64,000 bases of DNA from Trichuris trichiura (GCA_037903355.1 JBAJFE010000038.1:496001-560000); one strand, 5' to 3'. Shown: positions 24,037 to 37,119, numbered from the stretch's first letter. Translations and numbers: made by a program. Notes: generated by a model not told the origin, from the sequence alone.

Positions 24037-25975
24037 CTTCTCCCGTGTGGCGGGAATATGGTCGTTTAAAAACCTAAAAAATTTTGCGTTATGACCCATG
24101 AACTACAGGAAAGATGATTAAATGCTTGTGGAAATGTTATAACGAAAATATAAGACTGCCAATACGAAAGAACTAGTTTTTCAATAATCACTTAAAGATT
24201 GTCCCACTTCAAACATCTGAACGACGTATTAATCATGAAGTACAAACAAAGCGACCAAAGTAAAAGTATAAAAGCACATGTGAAAATTTGAACTTATAAG
24301 AAAAGAAAACGTAAATTCATCCTTTCGCTCTTTTTCTCTAAATGCACTATGCCAACGCAGGAAAGCAAATAGTACACCTAAAAAAGAAACGAATAGCAGA
24401 TCACTAAAAGCGACTCAGCATTGTACTCAGTATACTGAACCGTAATGGATAGAACAAATGTATTCACGCAAGTTAGAATATAATGACGCTACTGCGCAGG
24501 CGTACAAAAAGACTACATCGTGTGTCATGCTTAGCGGCGCTGCGCCGATATCTCCTAAAACATGACGTTACTTTTCGTCCCGGACAAACCGTGATATATG
24601 GAATTCGCGAACGAGAATACTGCGCACAACGAGAGCTGGTTGTATTCGAAATTTTGGCCTTCGGTATTTCGAGGGATCCGCATTTCCACTATTCAGTACT
24701 CTGGCTTTTAGTATTTCGACCATTCGACCTTTCGACTTTCGGTCATATGGCACAAACTCTATCAGTACGTCATTTTAGGCTTCTAGGACCTTGTCAATGG
24801 TCGTTCTGAGGTTACGACGCCATCACGCATGAACACGTGCACCTATTACGAACACTTACCTATTCAATGTGAAATCTCGTGTGTTGCCTAATGCAAGCTT
24901 TTCTTTGAGCTGTCCCATCTCCTTCATGTTTATGCATATACCCCTCATTACAATGGGAGTCGCCTACGTAATTCTCAACGGAATGGACGCCTTCTCTTCC
25001 CTTAACGCAACCTTCTTAATATTAAGTCCTATGCTTTCATGAAAGCATAGATAAAAAAATTGTTATTGCCAGCCTAATATATCAATCTGGATCACATGGG
25101 AAGATACAATGATAGATTTATAGCTGCAGGTTAAGTAGCGACCGTGAATGAAAGAGGCACAAGCGAAGTTGACTACTTACAATTCATACTAAAACAGTTC
25201 ACACTAATTACCAACACTTATGCGCAACGAATTACAGTAACGAAATTTCAGCGAATAAACCGTTCATTACCGTTTTATGAGTCGCAAAATCATTTCACTC
25301 GTTGTTGACGATCCGAGCACGTTCAGAGCAAATAAAGTATGTCGACTCCAATTTGCCTTCAGGTCTAAAAGGTATAAATAAAGGAAGCACAAAAGATTCC
25401 AACCTGAAAGAGAAGAATAGGCAACTAGGTAAGCCTAACAGTCGTAAGTATAAAATAAACGTCAAACACAAATTAGAAGTTGAAATAAGTACTCCTAAAT
25501 TTTTGCCTTGAAGACCTTCAGGCTGGAAAGCGACCTACCTGTCCCTGGACAAACCAATCAAATAAGCGACATCTAGACACTGCACACTCGTTCAGTAGCT
25601 CTATGATCTATCCGTACGTTGTCCCACTTTCGTCCGGACCAACAGAGCGCAACAAAAGGGCGATAGACGCTGCAGGAAAGACTGCAGTCACGTGGCCCTT
25701 ACTTTTCCCTTTCAACCTTGGAGTTCAATAAAACAAAAAAATGTGCACGTCCAGAGTAGATATTGCGCAAAGCCTTGCAAACTTGTGATTTCTTGCCAAC
25801 TCTGGCCTAAGCAACTGCAATCACTACCTGAGATGTTAAAGGTACAACATTTTGCTAAACGAAAATTTAAGATTGAACATTTTAATTCTGCGTAACGAAA
25901 AGCAAGACTGGCCATTCTCTCTAAACTTGGCACAAGATCATTCTCAGAGATCAACTCTAAAGCTTTCCCGCCTCG
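24037..25975. other. Intergenic, no gene seen
   Basis: AT-rich. A curious block at 24640-24750 contains repeated TTCGA(A/C) words (TTTCGACCATTCGACCTTTCGACTTTCGG), which also creates an open frame of no recognisable identity. No exon was supported. Confidence 0.5.
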
Positions 25976-26609
25976 TTATGCATCTTCACTTCCAGATAAA
26001 GCTGAATAACGCACGTTAGAGCGACGCTCGCCAGGAGCAGGTCTCCGGCCCTCCAAAATCAAAGCGATAATCTAAAAATAGTACTCTTATTATTATAAAG
26101 CTATTTGAACGTTTACCACCTTGCGCCTGTACCGATGAATTATTACTATGACAACTAGGACTATGATCAAAACATTAAATTTCGTTGTCCAACTGCCGTA
26201 CGCGTCCATTGAATCGGCTGACTTCCATTGGATGGATGGTCCTATGGAATGAGCAAACACATTCTTTTCATCATTGCTACGCAATATATCTGAAAAGTTA
26301 ATGGTGAATGAGTTATATATTTGCTAATGAACATATATACATAATATATATCTTGCGCACTTTGAAACCACCTGACCTTCGGGTACTGCAAAGCTAACAG
26401 CACGACAAGAGTTAAAATTGGCGAACTTTACAGAATGCAACTGTTCCCATAAAAAAATTATGAATTATGAGGGTTGAAGACGTTGTCTATTTCTCTACGT
26501 AAAAAGAGCCTGCAAATGGTCGTAATTTCTTTTACATGTTCTTCAATGGATATCTTACATCAACGGGGAAATGGTCACAGTAATACGCCACTGATTGTAA
26601 CTTTCACTG
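25976..26609 (-). CDS. Type I membrane protein, 3' exons only (unrecognised)
   Basis: Five exons join in frame on the minus strand: 26559-26609, a 28-nt microexon 26482-26509, 26377-26440, 26120-26289 and 25976-26071 with the stop. They encode the C-terminal part of a membrane protein. There is a beta-rich luminal stretch (QWRITVTISPL, then SCRAVSFAVPEDI), a 15-20-residue hydrophobic helix (FNVLIIVLVVIVII), a basic stop-transfer HRYRRK, and a 31-residue tail containing LEGRRPAPGERRSNVRYSAL. The introns are 42-87 nt with GT-AG ends. I do not recognise the family. 5' exons should lie above 26609 but were not resolved. Confidence 0.6.
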
Positions 26610-29600
26610 CTGATTTAGTAAGACTTAATGCAGACAGTTGTTGTCTATATAGAAACGAATTGCTTTGAATAAGGCATGCATAGGGCATAGAAGTGTAACC
26701 TTCACTTGTACGAATGAAATTCACAATTTAACTTATACATATAAGTTTCAGCCAAGGCTTACCCTTCCTTCATGCCATTGCCTTTCAGTTCAATGAAGCA
26801 CCCTAATTTAACTCCTGCTTCCTTTTAAAGCAATTAGTAAGTTTCGCCGATAAGGCTTGGGAGATGTATCGCAAGTACGCAAGCGAAAACAAAAGTGAGA
26901 CGACCTGGCAGAAAACCAAAGTTGAAACTGTGTTGAAAATATTTAAACCTGGCAATCAAGAAGCCAGTAATGAAATTTCAAAAGTTTTCCTCCTGAATTC
27001 AATGAGAAAAATAATGTACGTGGTCGCATAGTAAGTGATCGCTGTCACGGGTACACCTTGCAATTCGTTAAATAGAAATAATTTAATCCGTGAAATATGA
27101 CTATGTGCATGAATTAAAGACAGGACGTTTGTTAACGGAGTGATGAGTCTTCATCATTGATCTTTCCGATCTTGTGCTGACGATGGGACTAGAACGCCCG
27201 GAAAGCTACGCAAGTATTCCCAGTGAATTTCCTAACAACCAGCTCATCCACCCGTTAGCGAAACATTTTTTGTGACTTTTACAGATGGAATTACAAAGAA
27301 CGGGAAGAAGCCATGGAATTTCAATAAGGAATACGTGTATGAATTAATCATCGCAACAATCACGTAAAGGTCAGGTCAATTATATGCATCGTAATTCATT
27401 GCAAACTTTAAACTTTCTTAATGATGATGCCATTGTAGAAAACAGACTGGTCCACTTTCTAAAAAAAATTTGAAGTGCAATGATAAAGTTCTAATCCTGT
27501 TCCTACCAAATAAAAAAAAGATGCAATTGCTCAATAAATTACGGTGAAGGATGCAAGAACTGAAGTTAAATAATATGCCACTTTTGACAGGAGGTGCACT
27601 TAACCATAGTTCGTTAAAGAATGTACTTAGGTCACCTCAGAATTAGGATGCTGAGAGAGAGGTTTCAAAATTCAGAAGAGCAAACTGAATAACGCACGCG
27701 TTTTTCAAAGTTCCGTGCAAATTTTTTCACCATGTGAAAACGTCGAGATTATTGATCGCGGAAGTTATTACTTGTTCGATCTTAATGTACAATGCTCATT
27801 ACTCACCGGATGTTAAAGCTATAACATAACAGCTAGTTGAAAGACAACTTTCGCTTGCAGAACTCAAATGCGGTTTGACTTGCTTACGTAATGTACTTCG
27901 TACATCTGATCAGGTAAATGTCCAAATATGTTGACAATATTTAAGGTGATGATTCAAGTATTATTTACTTACTGACTGCGCCGGATTACTTTACCTTCTT
28001 TCACAATCACAATTGCTGCTCGCTAAATGAATGACGTACAAGAACATCTGGAAAAAGTTAAGAAACAAGTCGTTAACATATATGAAAAATGGATAAAACT
28101 ACATATTACTTGGAACAGACAAGAAACACATTCACAAATATGGAACACAAAAATGGATAAAAACGTGAATTGACGCTGGAAAAAAATTGAAAAATAAATC
28201 TATATGTACACACAAAAATTTTACAAGATATACGGAACAAGGGAACTGGCAGCTGATAGACACAGCAGAAAGCTCCAACAGAAAACTTTAAAACTCTCGT
28301 TTTAAACCGTTAAAAACGATTGAAGGTTGACCTCGCTTCGCAAACCACATTCATGTTGTAACCGCTGAAGACGGGTCACGACTGACCCGAAAGGCACTTC
28401 ATTATGAACACCCAATCTATAGCTAAAATTGCATAATCTCTGAAGGAATTATCCTCAGTTAAAGGCTCGATAGATATAGGCAGGTTAACCGGCCAAAAAC
28501 ACTGATGCGTCGAAAAAACTGATAAATGCGACCCATATCCAGCTGACCTTCAGACCGACGTCTTGAACACAACTGAATTTTTAATTTGCTTTTCCGATTT
28601 GGTCCTACTCGCAAGACACAAGCTAGTCGTACTTCTGAAACATTTTGAATTACAAGTGAAAAAATTTCGACGAGACGCTATGTACTTCCTACTATTAATA
28701 CCCGAAACATATTCAAACTAATCATCCCCATAAATACAGGCGGCTTATTTTAATAAAAATCTGTAACTCTCTAGTGGCATACATATTCTCAAGCGAACGA
28801 GTAACAACTGTTCAGTTCGTCTCCTAGTTTTAGATTCCTCTAATCACACGAAGTACAGTAAAACTTCCGTACCCACAGGGGATATGTCCCAGGATGAGCA
28901 GGGATTAATAGCGAATGGTTATGAGCACGTACATAACGTAACTCTAATAATGAATACATATTAGATTCATGGTAAAGTTTTTGTACAGGGGATCCGTCGA
29001 TAATCAAATCATTAGCGTTAAAGAATTAGTGGAAAATTCTTTAGCGCAAATGATGGATCAACAGTGCTCTGGAAAGCTCTGGAATACCAGATTACAAAAG
29101 GGCCTCACACACAAAAACGCTACCATAAAAATTCTCGCAACCGTTACCAAATGCTACGTATTCAACATAAAACGTTCTTGCAAAAATGAATCACTTTTCG
29201 TTGACACCAACATTTTCCAGGTAGCCTAGCATCTAACCAGTGTTCCTCAAGGAGGTAGGTCGATGTGCATGTGCTCCTCCTAGATAACCGGCCATCGAAC
29301 GGTGCTACTCATGGGAAGCAGGCCAGGAAAAACGAACATCGACTCAGGTTCGATTCACAGGCTCCCATAGCATCCCAAGTTAAAAAAGCTTCGTTGCTTC
29401 ATAACTCCCAGAACAACAGTCTACATGCAGGCGGCGGTACGTTGTGACAGCAATTTATTTGACTGTGAGTTTTAATATTACACAGTTATTTACGGAGAAT
29501 GAAAGACTGTAACGGCTACTTAAGATCTCACACGCTCACTTATTATAGAGAAGGCGCAAACTATTTATCTATGCTTAAAAGCAATTTTTAAGTCTTCAGA

Positions 29601-30898
29601 CCTATTTACCGAAAATTTAGTCTGCAGTAGCAGCAGCTCAGTGAATTACTGATAAAGAAGCGTACGGCTCCACAACCTGCTCGTTCTCCATCAATAAGGA
29701 ATCGCAAAATGCTAGTTACCTCCTTTGTCCGAAGAGGATGGGCAACATAAAAAAGCATGGAAACCAGAGATAATTCGATCAGCAATTTTATTTTTAATGA
29801 CTAATTTGATTCGCACATGCTAAAATCCCAGCGACCGGTTCTACCTCTTATGCGTACCATGAATTGAACAACATTAAATTGCGCGAGACGAGAGAGAAAT
29901 GATAGATAATTGAAATCGCGGACACAACGAACAGGCTATACTTCCAAGATTATGGAAAACTGCATTTCTTAACATGAGATAAGCTTTCATTTTGTTAGAA
30001 ACATAACAAGACGCCCGTTCTCGGCAAAGATTCATCACTAAACAGATAGCGGCGGATATTTCAAAACTATCCTATTCCATTTTCAATGCCAGTTGAAGTC
30101 GCTGTAGCTTTTGTTATTATTAAGGTTTTTCTGTGTCTTGTTGTATTTGGTTGTAAAAGTTTCAGCGTACTGTGCTACGAAGTGTTCAGGCGATCAAGAA
30201 ACGATCACTACCAGTAGTAGACTGTTACTTTTCAATTCATTCCACCCATAAATGCGAACGGAAACTCGACAGTTCGCGAAAATATCACAATTAATTAAAA
30301 ACTGAATGGCTGACAAATAGCACAAGGTTAAACAACCAATGATAGACATCTTGCGCTTGCGCATCACAATCCGGTTTAATTGACGTACGTTTTGCAATAC
30401 AAAACTAAACACTCTCAATTATAAGTTCATACCAAAAGACCTGCAGATTCGAAAGATAAAGTTAACGGTCAGCCTTCTTCTATTAACGGATAGTTGGAAA
30501 TGTATTGTTACTGAAGCCTTCCTTTTCATTTGAAAACAGTTTTATTAATGGAAAAATGGACTCAAAAGGAGTGAAACACTTTAAAGAATCTAAAAAGAGC
30601 TACGTATTCTAAAGCAAAAAATGCTTGCACAACTGATGCAATGCGATTCGCTGAAACAGCTGAGCAGTCGTTACACATTTACAATACTTTAACAGAATTT
30701 TGCCACTAACAATCAAATAAGCCAAGCTGAAAAAATTTAAGGAAACAAATCTTTCTACAATTTCAATTTTATCTGCAAACGAAGTCACAAGTTCGTTAAC
30801 TTCAATGTCAGTTTAAAAAGTTCGTTTTGTTACACAACTTTGCAAGTTAACTTGACCAGCAAGAAACCCTTAACTTAATATGCGAAATAAATGCCTAC
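26610..30898. other. Mostly unassigned AT-rich sequence with isolated repeat cores
   Basis: It may hold further 5' exons of the type I membrane protein, but none was resolved. Two repeat cores stand out: CTGACGATGGGAC...CCCGGAAAGC at 27177-27206, and CTGAAGACGGGTC...GACCCGAAAGG at 28365-28393. A TA-flanked CAGTAAAACTTCCGTACCCA at 28859 looks like a transposon end without an identified partner. A possible additional exon of the next gene, beginning at 30772 (KIEIVERF), is weakly supported. Open frames at 28969-29229 and 29265-29447 (+) have no recognisable content. Confidence 0.4.
28365..28395 (+). repeat. Solo PLE-terminal core motif
   Basis: CTGAAGA followed by CGGGTC, a short loop, GACCCG and AAAGG. 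It is a clean 6-bp hairpin within a CTGANGA...GAAA frame, preceded by ACCG as in the other copies. The sequence downstream (CACTTCATTATG) is only partly similar to the other family members. Confidence 0.6.
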
Positions 30899-31391
30899 CA
30901 AATTGTGCATTTGGCTTCCCAAAAGGCATCACTGCACCTTTCCCAGTGATCCTGTCAAAGCGATCCTCAACAGATTCACTTCTACTGGTTGGCAGATGCA
31001 AGTAACCTTCATTCTGAAAGTTCTGCATTTAGCTGAATGACAGATTAGGAAAACTAAGCCTACTAAACGGGAAAAACTGTAACAAAAAAAACAGGGCTAC
31101 TTATTAATTTGAAAATAACAGAAGGGAAATACTAGGCTGCTAAATTAAACCATCTTCTTATTGCTGTTTACTTACTGATTTTGGAGATTCAGAACCATTT
31201 GTTACAGGAGACAACTTCAATGAGACGGTTTCATCTCCACTTGCAGCAGTAATTATCTTTGATTCACTTGGAACAAGAGGTACTGGGGTTTTATTGATAA
31301 TTGATGAATTCGCCAGTGACGCATGCATTATCCCTGCGGTTGTATTCGAATCGGAAGAATTCTGAGCTAATTTCAAGAACGAAGAAACTAT
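30899..31391 (-). CDS. Two exons of an unrecognised gene
   Basis: Exon 31176-31391 (acceptor GTGTTCAG, donor TCA|GTAAGTAA) encodes 72 residues rich in Ser, Thr, Asn and Pro (SLANSSIINKTPVPLVPSES), a low-complexity linker. Exon 30899-31013 (acceptor ACTTTCAG, donor TTTG|GTAGGC) continues in phase 0 with YLHLPTSRSESVEDRFDRI and TGKGAVMPFGKPNAQF. Strong splice sites, compatible phases and protein-like composition support real coding sequence. I cannot name the family. Both ends of the gene are missing; an upstream exon must lie above 31391. Confidence 0.55.
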
Positions 31392-34300
31392 CTGAACACT
31401 GTAGGATTATGAGCTAAGCCAGCCTACCACGATTGGTACCCACATGAAGCACAGACCATGACAACACAAATGCGAGCCATACTTCAGTTGCATGTTTAAC
31501 CGGATATTTCGAAAAAATCATTGTTCGATCCAAAAGTCACAAACAAAATAAGGATAAACAGTTTGTTCACATACCCACAGCAACAAAAGCGATAATTAAT
31601 GATCAGCAGGTTTATTAATAAAGACTTTCATACGATACTACATTTTTATTTAAAAAATGGGTTTCTCAGAGCGCCTGCAACATGAAAACATCTTTCTTTA
31701 AGTTAGCAGGATCTCGAGAGCGCGTACAACCGCTACAACATCAACGAGTGTCCAGTTATGTTTTTTAATTGATGCACAGGTAGTTACTGTAGAAGGGATT
31801 GCGTGCCGTCAATGCACTCCGCAAGTTATCCAGTCGTTCCGAGGCAAAATTGGCGAATGCCGCTGGCTTGCAATTAGCCGAAATGTACTACCCTAATAGC
31901 ACCGTTGCAATAAAGAAAGGCATTCAACTAAATGTGAAAACTCGACACAGAAATCGCGAATGCTTGCAGCGTCCTACTTAATTACTTAAAATCACCTGAA
32001 GCTTCTTTCAGCGTTGCGACGTTAGGAAAGCATTGCGTCGATGTGAATAAAAGTTAATGGTAAATTAAGGAAGCCATGTAAGCAAAACAATGATAGGCGT
32101 GCGGCGTGGAGACAGTTTGACGTGGGAAAACTTGAAACTCTGTGACTGACGGCAAAGAGAAACTATTCTTATTACTGAACTTGTATTGTTACTTCATTTA
32201 CCCCCTTTGCCATATTGACTCAGTCCTCTTCTCATTTTCCACTCACACGAAAGAACGACAGGAAAATATGCTACAGTGTACCTCTTTCAGAAACCAACAC
32301 CTAAATGCATCAGAACAGAGGCATTTCCCCAAGAAAAAAAACTATCGCGTCTTACTCATCTCTAAAAATTTTGCTGCAGCATTTCAGTCTGACGGAGGCA
32401 GTCATACTATTCCCTGTCACGAGGAAACGAGAAATGCAAATATGCCCTCAGCTACTTTGACTGCATATCCATGAAACACAGAAAGCTTGGCTTGCCAGCG
32501 GGATTATTCTCACTTACGAACAAGCAAACGTTGAGCAAGTGTTTAGGAAGTTAGATACGGCGATTAGAAATTGATTTACACGGTTATGGTATTCTGCGTC
32601 ATCGTGATAAGTTAAATAGCTACTTCATATACAGAAGGATGTCGTTTCTTTCTGAGAGGTAGAGAAACATGATGCTTTCTCACTTTTTTCTCCTGTCATA
32701 TGACAGAATTTATTTTGTCCATGCTATGCTTGTCGCAAAAATTTCAAGTTGTTTTCAGCGGCGCACATGTTTACGGTATAACGGCCCCTAACAGCCCAGA
32801 TTTAGCGCCTTCGCGTCCTTCAGCATATCCCATGAAAGGTTCCGCTGCCGAACATTGCTAATGAGAAACGGGTGCACTTTCGAAATATCCCAGAAAAATG
32901 TACTGTAGTTTTTTCCAATAATACAGGCATCCCCCAGCTAACGAAAGTTAATGAGACCGGAAAAATTGTTCATAAAACGAACACTCGTAAGTTGAAGAAG
33001 CAATTTCTGTTCCTTCACAAAGGAGACCCTTTAACGCGGATCTGATCTCCAGAAAACAGTCTGCCAGGCTTTACTAATAGGGGTCACAACGCAAGTGAAC
33101 ATGCACATTAATACTCGATAGTCAAAATAGAGACGGCGCGAGTGACAAAATAGGTTTTCTCTCTTTTATTTTTTTCTTAACGAGTATTTTTTAATTTTTT
33201 CTTCTAAACTTTTTTGCGGTTTTTACAACCCTTTTTTAAACTAACGTTTATTGCATAAACGTTAAGTGCGAAGCTTTCGGGTTGAATCGAAACCCGTCAT
33301 TAACGAAAATTATGCCGTCCGTCGGATCGGTCTTCATGGTTGCAAGCCACTCGGTCCGACCAACTTTGGTAGAGAACTCAGCTTTAAGCTCTTTTTTGAA
33401 CCGCCTAGTTTTGGTCCCACCTAGTCAGTCAGACGGTGCAACGAACGCCCAGCCGACCTTCCGCGATGGCGACACTAACAAAAGAGCAACAATGAGCAGA
33501 CAAATGATATATACCCGTCTGTTTTTAACTAAACTGAAACAACTTCTTTCCCGTGACTCTGCCTTCTTTCTCCTGAGCGTTTCGTTATCCTCTTTTCTTT
33601 TTCGTGCCCGTTTGCACTTGATTTTCTTTTTCCATTTTTTTCCTTTTCTTCCTGACGGTCGCTTTTTTAGATTTTTTTTGACGTACTGAACGTGTAGGCA
33701 AGAAACGTTAATTTGAAAAACAGGTTGAAAATACAGCAAAAGAATTTTTAGAAAAAAAATAAGTTTTCGGCAAAAACAATTTATGAAACGTCAATTTTCA
33801 CTGAAATAATTGGAAAGCTGCTGATCCCAGTGGAATGCTGAAACCGCGGAGGAATAGCTGACGGGCAGAGTCGCAGTGTCCTATGTATCAACCTGGAGGA
33901 GGCATTATTGTCCAATCTACATGTCTGCCTCGGTGGAAAATAGCTGATGCACTTTTTCAGCTGCCGCCGTTGAGACAGAAGGCGACTCCAGAGGAGAGCG
34001 ATTAGCCGCTGTTACCTTGATTTGCTTGCCACAAGAATAATTCGAGAAAGAGTGTAGATATCATGGATATGAGCCAGAGTTATGAGGACTAGCTACCAAC
34101 TCTGTTTGCTCATCTGTCAGCAGCATGACTGGACACTCGATGAACTCGAGCAAAATGACACTGACTGGCCGCTACATGAAGGCCGGAAAACGGTGCAAAT
34201 TGTAAGAGCCTGCTATTGCTCCGTTGCATTTCTTCGTAAAACCAGGGGAACGCCTAAACAGAAGCGAAAGTAGGTACAAGTCCAGTTTCTTCGGGAAAGT

Positions 34301-34999
34301 GAGTATTCGTTAAGGCAGACGGTAGGGCACTTGAGCCGTTTAGGTTCAGACCTCAACGGCATTGGGAAAGTCGTGAATGAACATCAGCGTGAATACACGG
34401 AACCCAGTTGAAGGATTCCGGATGTTTAGAGCATGTCAAGTTGTGAACTCTGAAAACCCGATTACCTCGATGGGGCTCTTATCGAAGAATAAACAGTTCA
34501 GAGAAAGGTGTCACTGTATCAATGACACGAAGCTTTGTTCCCACTTCCGTATTCAGATTTTGATAACGCACTATGTTTTAGAACTTTGGTATATCTTTAT
34601 GACAGGCTGAACTTAATAAAACTTCATCTGCAGTAATTGGTTTCCACTTGTTCTCTAACGGTATTAGAAGAATTCATATAAAGTTTTTTCTCTTTATTAC
34701 GAATCTCACTTAACGCAAGACGAGAATCTTAAAAGCTACGTATTACTATTGCTGCCAAGTTTGCAACTCCCTCTATCCTAAAGAGAAGGTTTATTTAGTA
34801 AGTCAAGTTTTTCGATAAATAAATAGTACTTGCTTATCATTCTAACTAACGCAGGTCAGGTAACTCGCGTAAAGGTGAACGAAAGGTTACAGATGATAGT
34901 TGCGCAAATATTTGATGTTGGTTTATTTGTCTGATTAACGGTCATGCAAAGCCGAGTAATAAAACTCAACTTCATGTGAAGTTATTTTGTCAGTTGAAG
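31392..34999. other. No confident gene; T-rich repeat and pyrimidine-rich tract
   Basis: No exon was recognised. The 33160-33300 segment matches the T-rich tracts near 19.1-19.3 kb and ends in a minus-strand GACGGGTTTCGATTCAACCCG/GAAAGC core at about 33262-33296. The 33540-33680 stretch is strongly pyrimidine-biased, which creates an artefactual Lys/Arg-rich frame on the minus strand. The stretch just before 35000 ends in TTTTGTCAG and may contain the 5' part of the following gene. Confidence 0.4.
33165..33300 (-). repeat. Diverged copy of the T-rich/PLE-terminal repeat
   Basis: TTTTTTAATTTTTTCTTCTAAA, then AACGTTTAT...CGTTAAG, then GCTTTCGGGTT...AACCCGTC (minus-strand GACGGGTT...AACCCGAAAGC). 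The same order occurs around 19.08-19.3 kb. The CTGA half of the core is lost here. Confidence 0.5.
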
Positions 35000-35284
35000 A
35001 TGCCTATCTCTGGAGGACTGTGGGGTCTTCTGCAAAGGTATCTCTATGTCCAGCTTCCAGACGAAAGAGTCGTGATTGGTCGTTTTGTTTGTGTCGACCG
35101 CGATTGCAATTTGGTGTTAAGCGAGTGCACAGAGTATAGCGCTCAGGAGAGTCCTAATGCTAACCAAACAAATGGCATTGTGATGGAAAAAACTCGATTT
35201 CTTAACTTTGGACACGTTCCCGGGCGACATATCGTTAAACTTAAAGTTTTGGCTGAAGATGCTCCTTGTCTTTTTCATCGGTAA
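35000..35284 (+). CDS. naa38: LSM-fold protein, NAA38/LSMD1-like
   Basis: The reading frame gives an Sm/LSM fold: LLQRYLYVQLPDERVVIGRF (strands 1-2), then VCVDRDCNLVLSECTEY (Sm1 motif with D and N in the expected places), an insert, and FGHVPGRHIVKLKV (Sm2-like, GxVPGxHIV). The CVDRDCNLVL...CTE and VPGRHIV signatures are those of NAA38 (LSMD1), the auxiliary subunit of the NatC N-terminal acetyltransferase. An ATG at 35000 is a plausible start. A good acceptor (TTTTGTCAG) ends at 34992, however, so an upstream exon may exist. The frame stops at 35284, but CATCG|GTAATT just before could be a donor. Confidence 0.75.
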   Translation: MPISGGLWGLLQRYLYVQLPDERVVIGRFVCVDRDCNLVLSECTEYSAQESPNANQTNGIVMEKTRFLNFGHVPGRHIVKLKVLAEDAPCLFHR

Positions 35285-35598
35285 TTTCCATTGACGCATT
35301 CTTTCGCTTATAAACCTTTCCAATCGTTTCTGAGTTAGTAATCGCGCACCTATTCTTTCCTGGTTTTGTACTAAGATTCTAAATATTTTCATCTCATCGC
35401 TGAATGTGCAGAATAGCAAAGATTAGCTTTGCTAGGCGATCTTAAGGAATCTTTGATTTCTGAGGTCACGGATGTAAATACGTTTGAATACTTGTTTTGT
35501 TCTAACAGGAACAAAATTTCATTTCTAAGTATAAAATTATCCCTCTTGTCGGATACAGTGTTTATTTCATGTGTGTGATAGACGTTCGCTGCATGTAG

Positions 35599-35815
35599 TT
35601 TCATTTCTCGGATTGAACTTAAGGATATTGAAAGTGACCAGAAAAATTTCAATGAGGAAAACGTAGAAGTGCGGCCCGTCATGCACGAAGATGGATCCAG
35701 AGAGATGATGATTTATAATAGACCACACACCTGTATATCAGTAGTTCACATGCGTACATTTATTTTAAGTATTGCTTGTTTTCTATACATTTGTATTTCA
35801 AATCATTTATCATAA
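35599..35815 (+). CDS. Possible second exon of the NAA38-like gene
   Basis: After a GCATGTAG acceptor, the frame compatible with the phase-2 donor at the end of the LSM exon reads FISRIELKDIESDQ, then NFNEENVEVRPVMHEDGS. This is polar and protein-like, unlike random AT-rich sequence. The frame then runs into a hydrophobic stretch before a TAA at 35813, so the true end is probably earlier. Alternatively it is an exon of a separate gene. Confidence 0.3.
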
Positions 35816-37119
35816 GTAATTTGTACAAGATGAGAGGACGAGATTGTTACGTTGCCGTTGAAACGCGCGGTCAGGTATGAGAATAAATTTATGCATTTGT
35901 TGAACATTTTTAACACTTAAAAACGAATTTGCAGCTAATTTCTCTATTCGGTTTGATTTCCACTGTATTCGACCTGCCAACATTTTGCCTGAATGTGGAT
36001 ACCATATAGTAGAACTTAACGCTGCTTGATCCAAAGAATTCCAACGCTCATTTCTCGACCTGCTCGAATTTGAAGAAACGGCTCTGTGCTGCACTGACTG
36101 TGTAAAGTGGTATTCTGAAGGGGCAAGGTGAATATGGAGCATATGGTAATTCTTTCGATCCTAGCTGCAGAAGACTTTATAACTCTGAAACTACCTATAT
36201 GCTTTGGCTTGCAACGGGATGACGTTTGCAGCTTCTCTCGCAAAATTCATACCACATTTATAGATTGCCTGCAGTGGAAGTCTGCAGTTGCAACAACTCG
36301 TAATATGCTATGCAAATTTGTTCCCACTCTACAGAGAGGAACACTTTCTTGCTACGAATATTTTCCTTTGGTATAGAGGTGGTTCCTTGTCCTGGTTCGT
36401 TCTGTTCGGATTGTTGTGCAGCGCCCACTTGTCGTCGCTCGCAATGGCCCGCGACAAGAAGCTCCTTCTTCTCTGTTGAGACAGGAACCCAGATGGTTTG
36501 GCACCCAGTTCCTGTAGTTTTAAATCATACCAAGTATATATACAGGGAGATCTACGATCACACGATGCGCGTCGAGTGCTTCTACGAGTCCTGATGTGGC
36601 AGTTGAGTTGCCTTCACGCAGTACGTTCAAGTCTACATCTGCAGTTTCCAGGCTGTACAATGAACACAGTCTCTCGCTCACATCGGAGCTCCCACTACGA
36701 GTGCAGCTGTACCATTTTCGGCTCATGCTTGCTGATGTGACTCCGTCGCCTCAAGTGTTGCGCTGAGCTCTCTTTGCTTCTGTCATCCTTCCTGCTTCTG
36801 TTGCTGTTTTATTCTTCGTTTAAACAGAAAAACCATGAACATTTTTGTTACAGGTGTCAAAATGATGGTGACACGAGGAGTGAACGAACTTCAATGACCA
36901 AATATTTTTGCTACTTACATGTAAACTATTTTCTTTTCTCCAAAGTTTCTACAACATATGCACAAAACAGAAGCTGTATATGATATAGATTCAAGATATG
37001 GAATTTCAGCATTTACGCAGTATGCTTTGCCTATGAATACAAGACCTGCTACAACCACGGTTTCCGTGGTATACATGTAGTATGCCGAATGTACTTGCAT
37101 ACGAAGAATATTTACGTTA
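35816..37119. other. Unresolved stretch, several overlapping open frames
   Basis: Open frames occur on both strands here (for example + 36128-36376 and 36498-36740, - 35810-36142 and 36520-36726). None gives a recognisable domain or a convincing exon chain. A short ATG exon (MRGRDCYVAVETRGQ, from 35829, donor CAG|GTATGA) is possible. GC is higher than in the surrounding DNA at 36400-36750, so a gene may be hidden here. Confidence 0.3.

Noticed and set aside
24483..24809. 108-codon plus-strand ORF
   Set aside because: Composition is driven by repeated TTCGA words; no recognisable protein.
33425..33739. Lys/Arg-rich minus-strand ORF
   Set aside because: Produced by a pyrimidine-rich tract; low complexity, no splice sites or domain.
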